The notes under the pieces are model-generated. The model saw nothing but the letters and a program-made list of their open reading frames with translations, was not told the DNA's origin and did not search any database. The translations under genes and the position numbers were made by a program. 64,000 nucleotides of DNA from Parietaria judaica. Its lineage: Eukaryota > Streptophyta > Magnoliopsida > Rosales > Urticaceae. How positions within the stretch are numbered: the first letter of the stretch is position 1; each line of letters starts with the position of its first letter. The stretch spans positions 18,180,606-18,244,605 of the forward strand of contig OX940865.1 in the NCBI GenBank assembly GCA_954871525.1, written 5' to 3'. Positions 42,123 through 53,995 of this stretch are shown here, in pieces.

Positions 42123-44313
42123 ATCATTTATATTATCATTACCGACATCGATGATTAATATTATCACTATCATTTATTTTTTTTCGGTATTTTTCCGCTC
42201 AAAAGGGTCACTTTTTGGAATATTGTTGTTGATTTCTTTTCGTCTTCCTTATTACACTCCACAAAGCTATACAAATGCAGCGGAGTGGACTATGTTTGTC
42301 TACTTTAGAGTGATAATGACACCTGAAATTTAGTTGATAAATCTTGTTGTACACTACCTTGGCTCATCAAACACAACCATTCAATATTTTTTTTTTTTAT
42401 AAAATCCAAAGAGAGCTATCTTCGTGGTCTCATGATTATTATCCAAAAGAATCTCACTTGATCCCATCTCAAAAACCATAATAATAAAAGTACTTTTATA
42501 TATATATATATAACTCTATTTGCTCTAAGAGCCAGGGATTATCAAGGAAAGACGCACTATATTAAAAATTAAGGCTTTAAATTTCTCGAAATACCGATGA
42601 GTATCTTGGTTTTTCAGTCTATTAGTAATTTTTCTATTGTTATTTTATAAGTTCTCGCGAAGTAGTTTATAATACATTTTCTTATAATTTTTCGTAAGTT
42701 TCTATTTTTTTCTTCAGAAAATCTGAAGTTTTTCTCAAGTTTTCATTTTTATCTTTATTTTTAAATTAAAATTTTGACTCTATATAAGTATCAAAACTAC
42801 AATTATACTTTTATTTTGTAACAAATATTATGTTACAACAAATCAAATTACAGTTGTAACATAATATTGTTTCTAAATTACAATTGTACTATGATAGTAT
42901 ATACAATGACACAAATCTCTCCCGTTGGTAACCATTTTTTTTACGATTTTCAGAAGTCTTTTCCCCTAGCTCTATGATCTCTGAACTTTCCTGGTTTGTC
43001 GAGCTATGTAATCAGTGATTTGTTGGTACGTTAAGTTCTTGATATAAAATTTTTGCTCCCTTAAGTCTTGATCGAGAACAATTAGATATTTTGTTTAAAT
43101 ATGACTGGTTCCTCGAAAAGTTTGATCAACTTATACTTAGTTGTTATCTGGTCATTTTGAAAAAAAAAATGATTAGTCATTACTCAATTTATTTTCATTT
43201 TGAAAAAAATTATTTAGGGTGACTCACCGAGGTGATTGTTTTTTCATAAGCTATACACTATACACTGATCAAGACTCAAAGAATTAAAAATGTAAACTCA
43301 AGAACCTAGTGTACTAAAATCACATATTACTTAGGTCATCTCCAATTGATCACTCTATTTCCCACTTTATTTTTCAGTAAACATTGATTTCTCTCCAACC
43401 GAACTTTCTCACTCTATTTTCACTATATTTTGTATCCCCTTTTATCTCTTATTTATACTTATGCCCCCATATTTTTCTTTATTACTAATTAGATAACTTA
43501 GATGAATTATCGGAATGAAAAAAAAATACTGCAAATATATATGTATATATATAACTACACATTTATTAAAATAAATATTAATAAATAAAATTTATAATGT
43601 AAGTGTTTTGGTATTAGTCATAATGGTCGTTTTAATTTTATAATTTTGCAAATATTATTATTGTACTTTAAGTGAATGTAATGTAATATTTTTTTATAAT
43701 TTAAACACAAAATTAACCGCATTTATCCCTATATAAAATTATACTTTTATCATATAAAATTTCATTTTTACCTTAATATTTATTTCAAAATTACAATTAC
43801 GGTAACTTTACCATGATGCGATGAGAGTTTAAACCATACAATTGGAAAACAAAGCGTTGTACCACCGAGCAAGATTAATAAGTGACGTAAGTTTCCCTTT
43901 ATTAAATATAATTGCAATTATAAGACTGACTGTTCCATAGTCGATTCTTGAGATATGGGCTCAGTAACAGAATAAGATTCATATTTGTAGCCAATTGTCT
44001 GATCAGCCCACTTTGAAAAAGATCTATATATACACATTAACTGGAATCGTAAAGAACAAAACAAAGAGTGAACATAGTAGATATCAGTAGGAATTTAAGT
44101 TCAAGTGAAAGCAAAAAACCAATAAAAACTGACATTGTTTGATGTCAGTAGGTACATTATACATTTACACTCGCCTTCTAATTGTTCCAACAACACATCA
44201 CCAGGTCAAATGGGAAACTGGCTTCTAATTGTTCCAACAAAATATATCTATACATACACACATCGGTGCAAAGAAAAATGACCTGCGCTTGTATTGTAAT
44301 CTCAACCTTGACT
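42123..44313. other. Intergenic between the hAT MITE and CDC20
   Basis: AT-rich spacer. Contains (AT)n runs near 42498 and 43541 and a CTCCAATTGATCACTCTATTT stretch near 43340 that may be worn transposon sequence. The CDC20 3' UTR probably occupies the last few hundred bases; CTTCTAATTGTTCCAACAA is repeated at about 44174 and 44222. Confidence 0.45.
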
Positions 44314-46219
44314 TCACCGGATTCGATTGAAATGGGAAAACGGTTGAGTTGGTTCTGGTTTTTTAGCGGCCTCTGGGGCCCCGAACACATTCCAAAACCG
44401 TAGTGTCTCGTCTGCGGCCGCAGTTGCCACGGTTCTTCCATCTGGACTCTGAAGGAAGGAAGGAAGGAGAAGAGTTAGTCTTATGTGCGAAGAACAAATA
44501 GGCAAGTCCTGTTATAATATAAACTGGAGTGAAATAGTACCTGAGTCATGAAAAGAGGTCTGGAATTATGACCGTTAAGCTCAGCCATCTTGACCATTGA
44601 AGGATACTTCCAAAGCACAAGCTGATTCTGATGGAAACCGTGGGAGCTAAGAAGCTCGCGCTCGTTCTTGTTCCACTGCAGCGCGCACACCTGTGAGCCG
44701 GTGTTGACCGAATTCAGGCACATCCCGGTGTTAGTGTTCCAGAACTTTATGCACTGATCAGCCCCGCCTCCACCCGAAGCCAGCAAATTCCCCTGGAAAG
44801 GGCACCAAGCAAGGGCTCTCACGGCGGCGCTGTGCTCCTCGAGCCTGTGAAGCGGAGAGTTCGAAGAGGCCGATGATCTGTCCCATATGAGGACAAGGTT
44901 GTCATTTCCTCCACTGGCTAGTTGTTGACCTGAGGCCGACCATTTCAGCCCACACACCTCTTGTTGGTGGCCACTGTACATTCCAACAACGTGGGACCTC
45001 AGTCTCACGTCGTTGTTGGCGATATTTCCTTCCATCCCTCCTGTTGTAAGTATGTGGCTGTTCCAAGCCAACGAGCCTACTCTTGCCATATGGCCGCCTC
45101 TCAATATTCTTAGCTGCAGACAAAAAAAAAATGATAAGCAACAAATAAACGAAAAATAATGCGCATAAGGATTTACATGCAAAACTAATCTTATGTTGGG
45201 ACCGCGAGCTTTCGGATCACTGACTCTTACAAATATTTAGAAAAAGTTGAAAGAGATAGAGAACAATGGCTGACCTTTCTGCTTGAGGCACAATCCCATA
45301 GCTGAACATTAGAACTGTTCAAGCCTATAGCCAGGTGACGACCATCGCAAGCCCAGCTCACGCTTGTGACAGGCCCTTCATCGTCTTCAACTGTGAGGAG
45401 TTCCGAGGTGGAGCCATCTGAAGCATTCCAGAGGTAGACTGTGTTTTCCAGAGCTATTGCAACGACATTGCTCGAGCCCCAGTCCAGCAAATTCAAGTAA
45501 AAATCATCTATAATGTCAGGAGCATCCAATGTCCTCTCACAGCTCTGCAAACATACATTAACATTCATCATTGCTTCATGGTTTATAGCAAACGGCTACA
45601 TCATTTATTACTTTCTGTCATGTGACACATTCAAAACTACCATTAATTTTAGTTCAAAGCAATCATTATACCTGAGGAATGGAGCGTTGGGGCTTCACGG
45701 CTTTGGGTTGATCTTTGAAAGGCGAGAGCAAGGAACTTGGAATCGGCTCTATTGGGATCGGGGGTTTGTTCTTGAACGTCAAGATTCTTGTCCGATTCAT
45801 GTTGAAAGCCTCCGCAAGTCTCTTTTGATATGCCACGCTTAATGGAGAGGAACACGCACCGGGATTCTCTTCAATCTTCTTCCCTCCCGTGACCATGTAG
45901 TGCGCATAATCGAGATCCATAGCTGCCCGATTCGGTATGAACCTGTCCAACTAATCAACAGAAGGGAAATTTAAATCAGTTACACAAGATCTAGTATAAA
46001 GACTATAGAAAGATTCAAGTTGAAATGTCCTAGATTTCCCTAAACCCTGAAACCCTAGAACACAAAACTGAAGAAAGCAAACACTGAAAGAAAAAATCGC
46101 ACAATTCCCATGAAATAAACGCTTACATTTTCGGAGGAATTCCTTCTATGAAGAAACTGCTCTCGAAGAGGTCGCCGAGATCTGAACTTGCCTGAAGAAC
46201 TCAACGGTCCCGAATCCAT
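44314..46219 (-). CDS. CDC20: CDC20, activator of the anaphase-promoting complex
   Basis: WD40 co-activator that recruits substrates to the APC/C ubiquitin ligase in mitosis. Five minus-strand exons: 46127-46219, 45672-45950, 45275-45544, 44541-45113 and 44314-44448, exactly 450 codons (449 residues). The C-box DRFIPNR lies at 33-39. The pre-propeller region has [10 protein letters not shown]. Seven WD40 blades start near [17 protein letters not shown] and include [13 protein letters not shown] and CIKFWN. The protein ends in the Ile-Arg tail needed for APC/C docking. [20 protein letters not shown] marks it as CDC20 and not CCS52/FZR. The promoter side carries an MSA element, a TATA box and an E2F-like site. 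All functional motifs appear intact. Confidence 0.95.
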
Positions 46220-46498
46220 AATTACTCCCACGGAGAACACAGGAAGCAGAAGAAAGAATAAACCAAACCTGGAAAATAACACACAAGACCAAAAACCTGG
46301 AATCAAACAGAAGAAAACAATCACAGACAAAAACCAATATCAAATATCGAAATTATCATCGGAGGAGAGATTCCGATGGGCTGAGCTTCGCGATCGTTGT
46401 CCGATTCGGAGAGATTTTCGCTGCAAAATTGCTAGGGTTTCAGATTTTCGTTCGCCGATCAGAGAATGAAGAAGAGAGAATTATTGAGGGGGAGAGTT

Positions 46499-46509
46499 TC
46501 CAACGGCTA
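46499..46509 (+). promoter_or_regulatory. MSA element (G2/M, three-repeat MYB site) upstream of CDC20
   Basis: TCCAACGGCTA fits the mitosis-specific activator consensus YCYAACGGYYA at all eleven positions. It lies about 280 bp before the CDC20 start codon, on the strand opposite to the gene; MSA sites are reported to act in G2/M genes. Sequence match is direct; activity is inferred. Confidence 0.8.
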
Positions 46510-46511
46510 GA

Positions 46512-46518
46512 TTTTATA
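46512..46518 (-). promoter_or_regulatory. TATA box of CDC20
   Basis: TATAAAA on the minus strand (in GGTATAAAATC), about 293 bp before the start codon and 3 bp upstream of the MSA element in gene orientation. This would place the transcription start near 46480-46490, with a leader of about 265 bases. Confidence 0.6.
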
Positions 46519-46637
46519 CCAAACGAAGAATCGATCCGTTTTATGTGATTTTACGAATACACCCCTCGTGTACGGGCATTAGATGTCACTCTTAATAGGG
46601 TTGTTTGGTAATTAAGGGTGTTCGCCACGTCGTGAGC

Positions 46638-46645
46638 GCGCCAAA
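46638..46645 (-). promoter_or_regulatory. E2F-like site upstream of CDC20
   Basis: Minus strand TTTGGCGC, matching the E2F consensus TTTSSCGC, about 420 bp before the CDC20 start. One 8-bp match can occur by chance; the cell-cycle context raises its plausibility. Confidence 0.5.
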
Positions 46646-47324
46646 TTAGGAACCAAAGAGGTTTTTTTTTTTTTTTTTTTTTTGAAATAGGAAACCAAAG
46701 AGTTAAATTGCTATTCCATATTTTTCCTTTTTTCAGATGCTAAATTAAATTTGATTTTTATTATTATTATATTTTTTTTAGAAAACTAATTAAGAATGAT
46801 GTTTGACTAATCATTTATATTATAGTTTTTGTCTTTAGCTTTTATTAAAGCCAATTGAATACAACAAATATTTTTATTTATAAAATCATTATTTACATTG
46901 TAGTGCATTGATTTTATTTTTTACTAGAGGACTACACTTTATCGCACAAAGAAATTAGTTATAAATTTGGTTGAGAACTTAAATTAATTAAAAATATTTT
47001 TCTAAATTAAGCGTAGAGAGGTTTTTTACATATTTGAGAATCATACTCTATCGGACGAATAGAAGCTCAATGTTGGTTTAACCACTTGAATTAAGACTTA
47101 TATTAAAGATATATATTACTTGTGCGACACACTCGATATGATATTGTTTATTTTTAAAAAATCACGGTATTTGTTCGTTTACGCACAATTTTATTCTATT
47201 TTCTTTCCCACTGGGGTTTAAGGATTTGAGGCATAACAAAAATAAAATTACTTAAGTAAAATTAATTATTTTTCATATGTTAAGATATAGTTAATGCAGC
47301 AAAGTTAGTACTAAATTAAGAGAA
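46646..47324. other. Intergenic spacer
   Basis: AT-rich, with a T-run of about 22 near 46663. Nothing else recognised. Confidence 0.45.
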
Positions 47325-47850
47325 ATATTGTAGCGAGGCTGCTTCGGAGTTTGGAATGAGGACGAGAGAAGTGGCACCAAAATTGATAAAGGCGATATCT
47401 GAGATTCTGGGGGCTCGAATCCGATAAAATACTGAAGGCAACGAACTGGAACAAAGGCGTTCAAATCTTGGCCGCAAACTTCTATCTCGCTTGCATGCAG
47501 CCTGAAAAGGCCACCGGAATTCAGCCTCGCTTTGATCACGGTTAATCTGTCGTCACTTCTCATCAGGGAAAGTGGGTCTACTGGAATGCCGTGCCAGCCA
47601 ACGCATTCTTCGTCAATTTCGGTGACCAAATGTAGGTCAGCCTCGTTTTGTAAACCTTGCTCGCTCTTTTATGTCCTTTTTTTTTCTTCTTCTTCTTTTT
47701 GTATCCTTAACATGACTTGTGACATGTATTGACGAACGATAAGTACAAGAGAATGTGGCACGGAGCGGCGGTGAACAACATGGCTATATATCGATAGCAT
47801 TGATGCACGGTCTAGCGACCGATACGGTGGTTTTGCCAGAACCGGAGCTT
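47325..47850 (+). pseudogene. Decayed 2-oxoglutarate/Fe(II) dioxygenase copy (3' half)
   Basis: The plus strand reads CSEAASEFGMRTREVAPKL then IKAISEILG, aligning with SEVAKEFGRRVREVTEGL of the intact gene at 51040. A one-base frame change follows, then LESDKILKATNWNKGVQIL, ANFYLACMQPEKATGIQPRF and DHG. A stop and a gap come next, then GKWVYWNAVPANAFFVNFGD. After a residual intron, LTNDKYKRMWHGAAVNN (from about 47729) matches the last exon. The metal-binding HxD motif is lost (PRFDHG where HSDHG is usual). There are frameshifts and stops, and no first two exons were found upstream. It is a dead relative of the neighbouring gene. Confidence 0.82.
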
Positions 47851-47859
47851 TGTATTATG

Positions 47860-49500
47860 TGGCCTTATCTTCTTTTTCGCTCAGAATAGATCACAAAGAT
47901 TAATTAATTTTTAAGCATTGGCTTTAGTCTTTATATTAAGCATTGTATTATGTGGAAATTTCAATTTTTCTTATTGTACGTGTGAAGTGATGTTATTGTT
48001 GTTAAGTATATATAGTGAAAGGACCCAAAAAAAATATAGTGAAGGGCATTGACGTTATATACAGAGTATCCGATAAGAGTTATTTTAATACCCGAGTCCG
48101 TCTATTAATCCGTTTAGGGATGGGAAATATATTTTGTTAAATATTTTAAGATCTCTACGGAAGAATAGACATATAGAAAGTTCGGATTAAAGATTTCATG
48201 TTAAGTGTTTTAGGAGTTATAAATTAAGTTGTCATCATTAATTTATTTATGCTACACTTGTGTTTGTAAATCCCTTAGGGTGTCTGATTTATCTCATTAT
48301 TGTATATATTAAAAATATATATTACGTCATATAACATTAACAAGTCTGTTTTGTAATACTAAAAGAGTTATTATATGCTGGAAAACTTGTTTAAACTTGT
48401 TTTTTATGGGTGGTTGCTAGGATAGCCTAGTGGTAATTCCACACCAGGTTGTGGGTTCGATGCTGCCTTCAAAAAAAAAACTTATTTTGTATTATGAAGA
48501 TGGGGTGGTCCATTTTTTCAATTATTTTAGCATATATTTACTTTTTATATTTAATTTAATTTTATTAGTTGTTATTTTCCGGAAGGTTTTCAAAAGAATT
48601 TAAAATAAATTTATTATTTTTTCCGCTCTCGAAAGAGTATAAATTGATCGTATTCAAATAGAGGCATGTACTCCTCTTTTTTTTTTTTTATTATATCTAA
48701 TTATATACCTGATTAAATAATATATAATTTTACTTGAAATAAAATTAAAAGTTCTACTGCTAGTTAATTCAATCTCTATTCATTATATCTTGCATGACAA
48801 TGAGTCGAAGATGACATATACTTATAAATCGAAAGAACAAGTTACTACAAATTTTTGACTACGTTATAACTTGCCTGATTTTCCTATCAATATAGTACAG
48901 CATTATTTTCAATATATATTTACTATATTGAACGATCACAATGAACTGAAGATGACATGGTTAATTTTCTATAGAAAGGACATGATGCTCCAAATATTGT
49001 CATAAAATTATAAGAATAAAAATAAATAAAAAATCCAAACAAGAGGACAACTTGGCTTTAAACCTATCAGAGGTTCATATTACTTTGTCCATCGATTCTA
49101 TAGAGAGGGTAATCATGTTGCATATGCGTTGGCTTGTTCGGATGCAGAATATATAACGATATATATATGGTTGTCAATTCTAATAAGCTTCTTGAAACTA
49201 CTGAATGTTTGTTGAGGCTAGAATCCTAACCAATTATTCTCTAAAACGTATCTACTATAATTAATAGGATATTCTAAAATGATGTACGTATTATTGAATA
49301 TATACGTTCGTTATTCACGTACGTACTAAATGATTCATGAATCGATTGCTTGGATTGCGATTCAATAATATATAATGCTTGTTGGTCCTTTAACAATAGT
49401 TTAATTAACTCTCTCTATATCAAGTATGAAGTATAGCTTATAAATGCTGCTCTTTCATGATTTAACTCTACACTAGTCTTCTTGAATTATTTCCTCCCAA
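47860..49500. other. Intergenic, upstream of the dioxygenase
   Basis: AT-rich spacer containing a SINE-like unit at 48411-48480. The last few hundred bases are presumably the dioxygenase promoter; no clear TATA box was chosen. Confidence 0.45.
48411..48480 (+). mobile_element. tRNA-derived SINE-like fragment with A-tail
   Basis: A box-A-like sequence TAGCCTAGTGGTAA (48423-48436) is followed by a box-B-like GGTTCGATGCT (48454-48464), about 17 bases between them, then a run of ten A at 48471. This is the internal polymerase III promoter of tRNA-derived SINEs. It is too short and lacks the paired arms for a working tRNA. Confidence 0.6.
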
Positions 49501-50849
49501 ATGGCAGCACTAGCCACCACCAAAGCACTGGCAGGATTGCCAAGCATCGACATCCTCCCGCACGGCATTGCGGATCCCGACATCGATGTTCAATTTTCCG
49601 TTCCTGTATTTGACTTTGCTGCCCTCACTGCCGGCTCTCCTGAAGAGAGGTCCAAACTCTTATCCGACCTTGGCGAAATTTGCCAGACTTGGGGCTTCTT
49701 CATAGTACGTGTATATATATATATATATATATTTGTAAATCAGTGACGTTCCATCTCTCTTTCATTTACCAAATCATTAATGTTTGGAGTCGCAAGTCTT
49801 GTGATTCTGTCACAAATCTACAAAGTAATTTTATATATTTATATATATATATATATTCAAAGGCTCACATGATACAAAATTTTAAAAAATTATATGAAGG
49901 CATAAAAACTAGATTTAAATACTGAAAGAAAAAAAATCATGATATATTTTTTATTTATTTTTTAAGTTTGAGGATTAAAACTTTTTTGAAGGATTGTACA
50001 CATGTCACTACTTATAAGGAAATAATACCGTGATAACAAAATGACAATTTAAACTTAAAAATAAATATAAACAAATATATAATGCATCAGATTTACTAAA
50101 GCACTAACAACTTGTGATCTAATATTAATGTTTGGATGAATTAGTTGACAAACCATGGAGTTCCAGAGAGCTTGACTAAAGAAATGATGGAAGCCTGCGA
50201 TCGATTTTTCCGGCTGCCGGAAGAAAAAAAGAAAAGGCTCCAGACTAGTGACATACTTGACCCTATCAAGTATGGATCGAACTTTGGACAAGGAGGCAAA
50301 CTTCAACTTTGGAGGGAGTTTGTCCAGATGCGGACATATCCTGATTTTCACTCACTCGACGAACCCGTTGGTTTCAGGTTAACTATACGAACATCACAAA
50401 AGAAAAATACAATTATTCCATTTCAAAAATTAGCATCTCTTAAAAAAAAAATTGTAGAATCCTCATCTATTAGCTAGAATTCCAAATTTGTGTTACGCTT
50501 ATATATTAGTCAAATTTTATCGAGGCATTGTATGAGGCATTTTTCAAAAATTACTATATACGTCTTCATCCCCTTAAATATGAAAAAATAAAGTTGTAAA
50601 ACTCGAAAATACTTAATTATTGGAATAATAGTAGAATTATTATTGTTTCTCACGATTATTCAAAAAGGACATCTAGAAATAACGTTTAAGAAAAAGTCAA
50701 AAAATCTACTTTTAAAATAACATGTATCTAGTTATAAGCTATAAATTACCCATACTCTTTACGTATAATGTTTATTTATGAATATATAATAAGTAAATAA
50801 ATAAATAAATAAAAAAAAAAAAAGATAGATTCGGGTTCAAACCAGCTTA

Positions 50850-50896
<47 letters not shown>

Positions 50897-52338
50897 CCGG
50901 ATTTCGTTCCACCCAAAGCTGTAAAAGTCTTTCCGATCACATAATCTTGATCCAAATTTCGTGTATCGCTAAAAAAGCGGGAATTGACTTGGCTTCGCCC
51001 GTATCTAAAAACATATATGTTGATATTATAATTGTGTAGTGAGGTTGCAAAGGAGTTCGGAAGAAGAGTAAGAGAGGTCACAGAGGGACTGATCAAAGCA
51101 ATATCAGAGAGCCTCGGGTTGGAGAGTGATTGCATCCATAAGGCACTGGAATTGGATGAAGCCGTGCAAATGATTGCAAGCAATTGGTACCCGCCTCACG
51201 CACAGCCTGACCAGGCTGTAGGTCTTTTTGCACACACTGATGTTGGACTCCTCACTCTCCTCCTCGAGAATTCCATTTCTGGGCTGCAAATCGCGTACAA
51301 TGGAAAGTGGGTGAAAGCCGGTCACGCCAAAGTTCCCAACTCTTTTTATGTCATCGTTGCTGACCACTTGCAGGTAAGCATCCAGGGTCGTTCCTGAGTT
51401 TGTCGTGTTTAGTTGGCACCCTAGGCTAAGAAAATTTTAAGAGCTCTTAAAGTATTTAAAAAGTATTTTTAATACTTAATTAAGTATACAATAATATATC
51501 TATAAAACTGGGGCCCTTAAAATTTGGAGGCCCAAGGCGCCGGCCTTGCTCGCCTATTGAGTATTGTTGCCTAACATTTTCAACAAAAAAAAAAGTAGCC
51601 AAGCCCAAAACCGTCATAGTTTTGGTTTTTTTCTTTTTTCTTTTTCTATTCTTTAATTCTACCGAGAATAAGTGTCACGTTAAGTCTTCGGATAACCGAG
51701 TCATTTTACTTTCTTTTTTATGAATAAATTGCCTTTTGTACACCCGTAACTTCGAATGGTTGGTGTATTTGCCCCCCTCTGAATTTCAAAACTGATACAT
51801 ACGCACTTGCATGTTTTGGATTTTAGCAATTAATATACTTTTTTTAATTATAATTGGTTAATAATTACAATTGTTTATTATTGATAACAATGATAAACAA
51901 CAAAATATTACTTAAATTTTACAATTATTTAGTAATTTTTTAAAATAAAAAATACATGTTATATTTTATATTTGGATCATACACAGTGATATGTTCAATA
52001 GCATTTTTCTTTGTTTATACTATATAGCTGCATATATATAACTCAAATTCATATCATATAACCTACGTCTTCAAAAGGGCGTATCTCTATCAAAACTTAT
52101 GGATATTACAAGGATTTTCGTGTCTTGCTAGATCTTGACTAATGGGAAATACAAGAGTGTAATACACCGAGCGACCGTGAACGATAAAGCAACAAGAATT
52201 TCCATTACCATACCTTACGGGCCACCGTACGAGAAGGCCATCACCCCTTTGCCGGAGTTGCTGAAGAAGGAAGGCGAGTCATCGCTTTACGAGGCAATGA
52301 ATTATACAGAATACATGAAGCTCAAGAGGGAGGGATGA
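49501..52338 (+). CDS. 2-oxoglutarate/Fe(II)-dependent dioxygenase (DOXC class)
   Basis: Soluble oxygenase of plant specialised metabolism; the substrate cannot be read from the sequence. Four exons, 49501-49704, 50145-50377, 51040-51373 and 52132-52338, give 325 residues. The N-terminal DIOX_N domain ends at WGFFILTNHGVPE. The catalytic jelly-roll has the metal ligands His211 and Asp213 (FAHTDVG) and His269 (VIHRA), and Arg279 in RISI for 2-oxoglutarate. Unusually, the NYYPPCPQP motif reads NWYPPHAQP, with Cys replaced by His. Introns are AT-rich with (AT)n tracts; intron 3 holds a worn hAT relic. A dead relative sits about 1.7 kb upstream. It is closest in feel to 2-ODD19/H6H/DMR6-like enzymes; I do not assign one. 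Confidence 0.9.
51383..51552. mobile_element. Worn hAT MITE relic in a dioxygenase intron
   Basis: Left end CAGGGTCGTTCCTGAGTTTG resembles the reversed right end of the 5710-5937 MITE (CAGAACCGGTCCGGTCCTGAG). The right end, reversed, starts CAAGGCCGGCGCCTTGGGCC then TCCAAATTTT, like the left end of that MITE. So it is a relative in opposite orientation. No target duplication was found. Confidence 0.5.
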
Positions 52339-52568
52339 TATGGCATATCGTTGATCATTTATAAGACGGGCTTTCTTTGTTTTAGTTTTATCGTCCATTT
52401 TCAATTCAAATAATATAAAGATTGTACAATATTGTGTTGATTGTCAAGAAGATGTAGCTCTAAGAAGGTTGAAGTTGAAACTTCATGCAATAAAAAAATA
52501 ATATGATGGTGTTTTGTTCCGTATTTTTGTAACGTTTGCTTGTGCTAGCTAGTTGGTGATAAAAAAAA

Positions 52569-52598
52569 ACATATAGAGCACACAAATTGTATATTTTA
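52569..52598. repeat. 30-bp direct repeat, left copy
   Basis: Starts ACATATAGAGCACACAAATT and directly abuts the left end of the MITE at 52599. The partner at 53672-53701 differs at one base and starts 32 bp beyond the MITE's right end. Confidence 0.9.
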
Positions 52599-53639
52599 GG
52601 GAAAATTACGGCAAAAATACCAAATCTTTGGTCAAATTGCCTCCCGGGTACCCAACTTTTAAAACTGGCCGCAAAAATACCCAACCTGCGTTGACCGTGA
52701 CTTTGGCATGAAAACGTTAAGTTTTCCGTTAAAATTTGTCATGTGGCCGTTAGCGGCAAAAATACCCAACCTTTTTTTTAAATAATTTTTAATTTTTTTA
52801 ATTTATGTTTTTTTTTTCTTTTATTGATTAGTGATAATTACTTGAATTCCAAATACATGGAATAACACAAAAGTTAGTCAAAACATCTATTGATTTCTTA
52901 ATGTGCTTCTACAAGCTACATATGGTGATAAAAATCTTATTATTATGAGAAATTTTAAACATAATGTTACGGGTATTTTAAGTAATTAAACAGGGTTTTG
53001 AAAATAGGTATCTGGATTTCCGGGTATCCGGATTTTCGGATCCGGATACGGGTACTGATTTTTGGATACCCGAAAAATAGAATCCGGATACGGGTAGTTC
53101 AAAAAACCCGGATAATCGTTTCTGTTACAGCCCTAATTACCATTTTTATTGGTAATTGACCATTTTAGATCGAATTAATATTGCCAATTATTGTCACTGT
53201 ATTGAGAAAAAAAAATGGCTTAAGAATATATGCCACTAATTATTTTTTTATCAAAAGTCATAAAGTTTGCAAGAAATGGCCTCGGAACGCTCCCGGAACT
53301 TCGTGAGTCGTGACGATCAAATAATCTCATCATTTCGCAAAAAGCCAAATATATTTCTACTTCAATATGTTGCTATAAAAGCTCTCGATTCCTCCGTCTC
53401 AAGATTATCACTAATCAATAAAAGAAAAAAAATAAAAATTAAAAAAATAAAAATTATTTAAAAAAAGGTTGGGTACTTTTGCCGCTAACGGCCACATGAC
53501 AAATTTTAACGGAAAACTTAACGTTTTCATGCCAAAGTCACGGTCAACGCAGGTTGGGTATTTTTGCCGCCAGTTTTAAAAGTTGGGTACCCGGAAGGTA
53601 GTTTGACCAAAGATTGGGTATTTTTGCCGTAATTTTCCC
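52599..53639. mobile_element. Mutator-type MITE, sister of copy C
   Basis: 1041 bp. Ends are GGGAAAATTACGGCAAAAAT and, reversed, GGGAAAATTACGGCAAAAAT, with matching arms through GCGTTGACCGTGACTTTGGC and CCACATGAC. Flanks TATATTTTA (52590-52598) and AAAATTTTA (53640-53648) agree at 7 of 9. Its left half, including CCAAATACATGGAATAACAC and GTATCCGGATTTTCGG, matches copy C at 27681. The right-central part (about 53110-53400) is different, AT-rich, unrecognised sequence. Confidence 0.85.
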
Positions 53640-53648
53640 AAAATTTTA

Positions 53649-53986
53649 TATTGTATTGCTACAATTTACAAACATATAGAGCACACAGATTGTATATTTT
53701 ATAATAAAAAAATATATACTGGAAGGTATACAAGTAAATTACAAGATTATTAGTAAGGGTAGTTTTGAGGGTTTTTTTTTTTTTTTAACGATATATTTTA
53801 TATGGTACATAAAAAAAAAATTGATATAGACTTTGAGCCTTAGGGTATATTTTATTGTTTTTAAACTTCTAGGTATATTTTTATAAAATTTGAAAGTTAA
53901 GTGCATAAAAAACAAATATGGTATTGAGTATTGACAACTCAAAATATATTTTTATATAAATTTGAGGTGTAGAAATAATTCCGAAA
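53649..53986. other. Spacer between two MITEs
   Basis: AT-rich. Contains the right copy of the 30-bp direct repeat (53672-53701) and nothing else recognised. Confidence 0.5.
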
Positions 53987-53995
53987 TAAATATTA

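Noticed and set aside
48411..48480. A tRNA gene.
   Set aside because: Boxes A and B are present but the acceptor and anticodon arms cannot pair and it ends in an A-run; a SINE fragment fits better.
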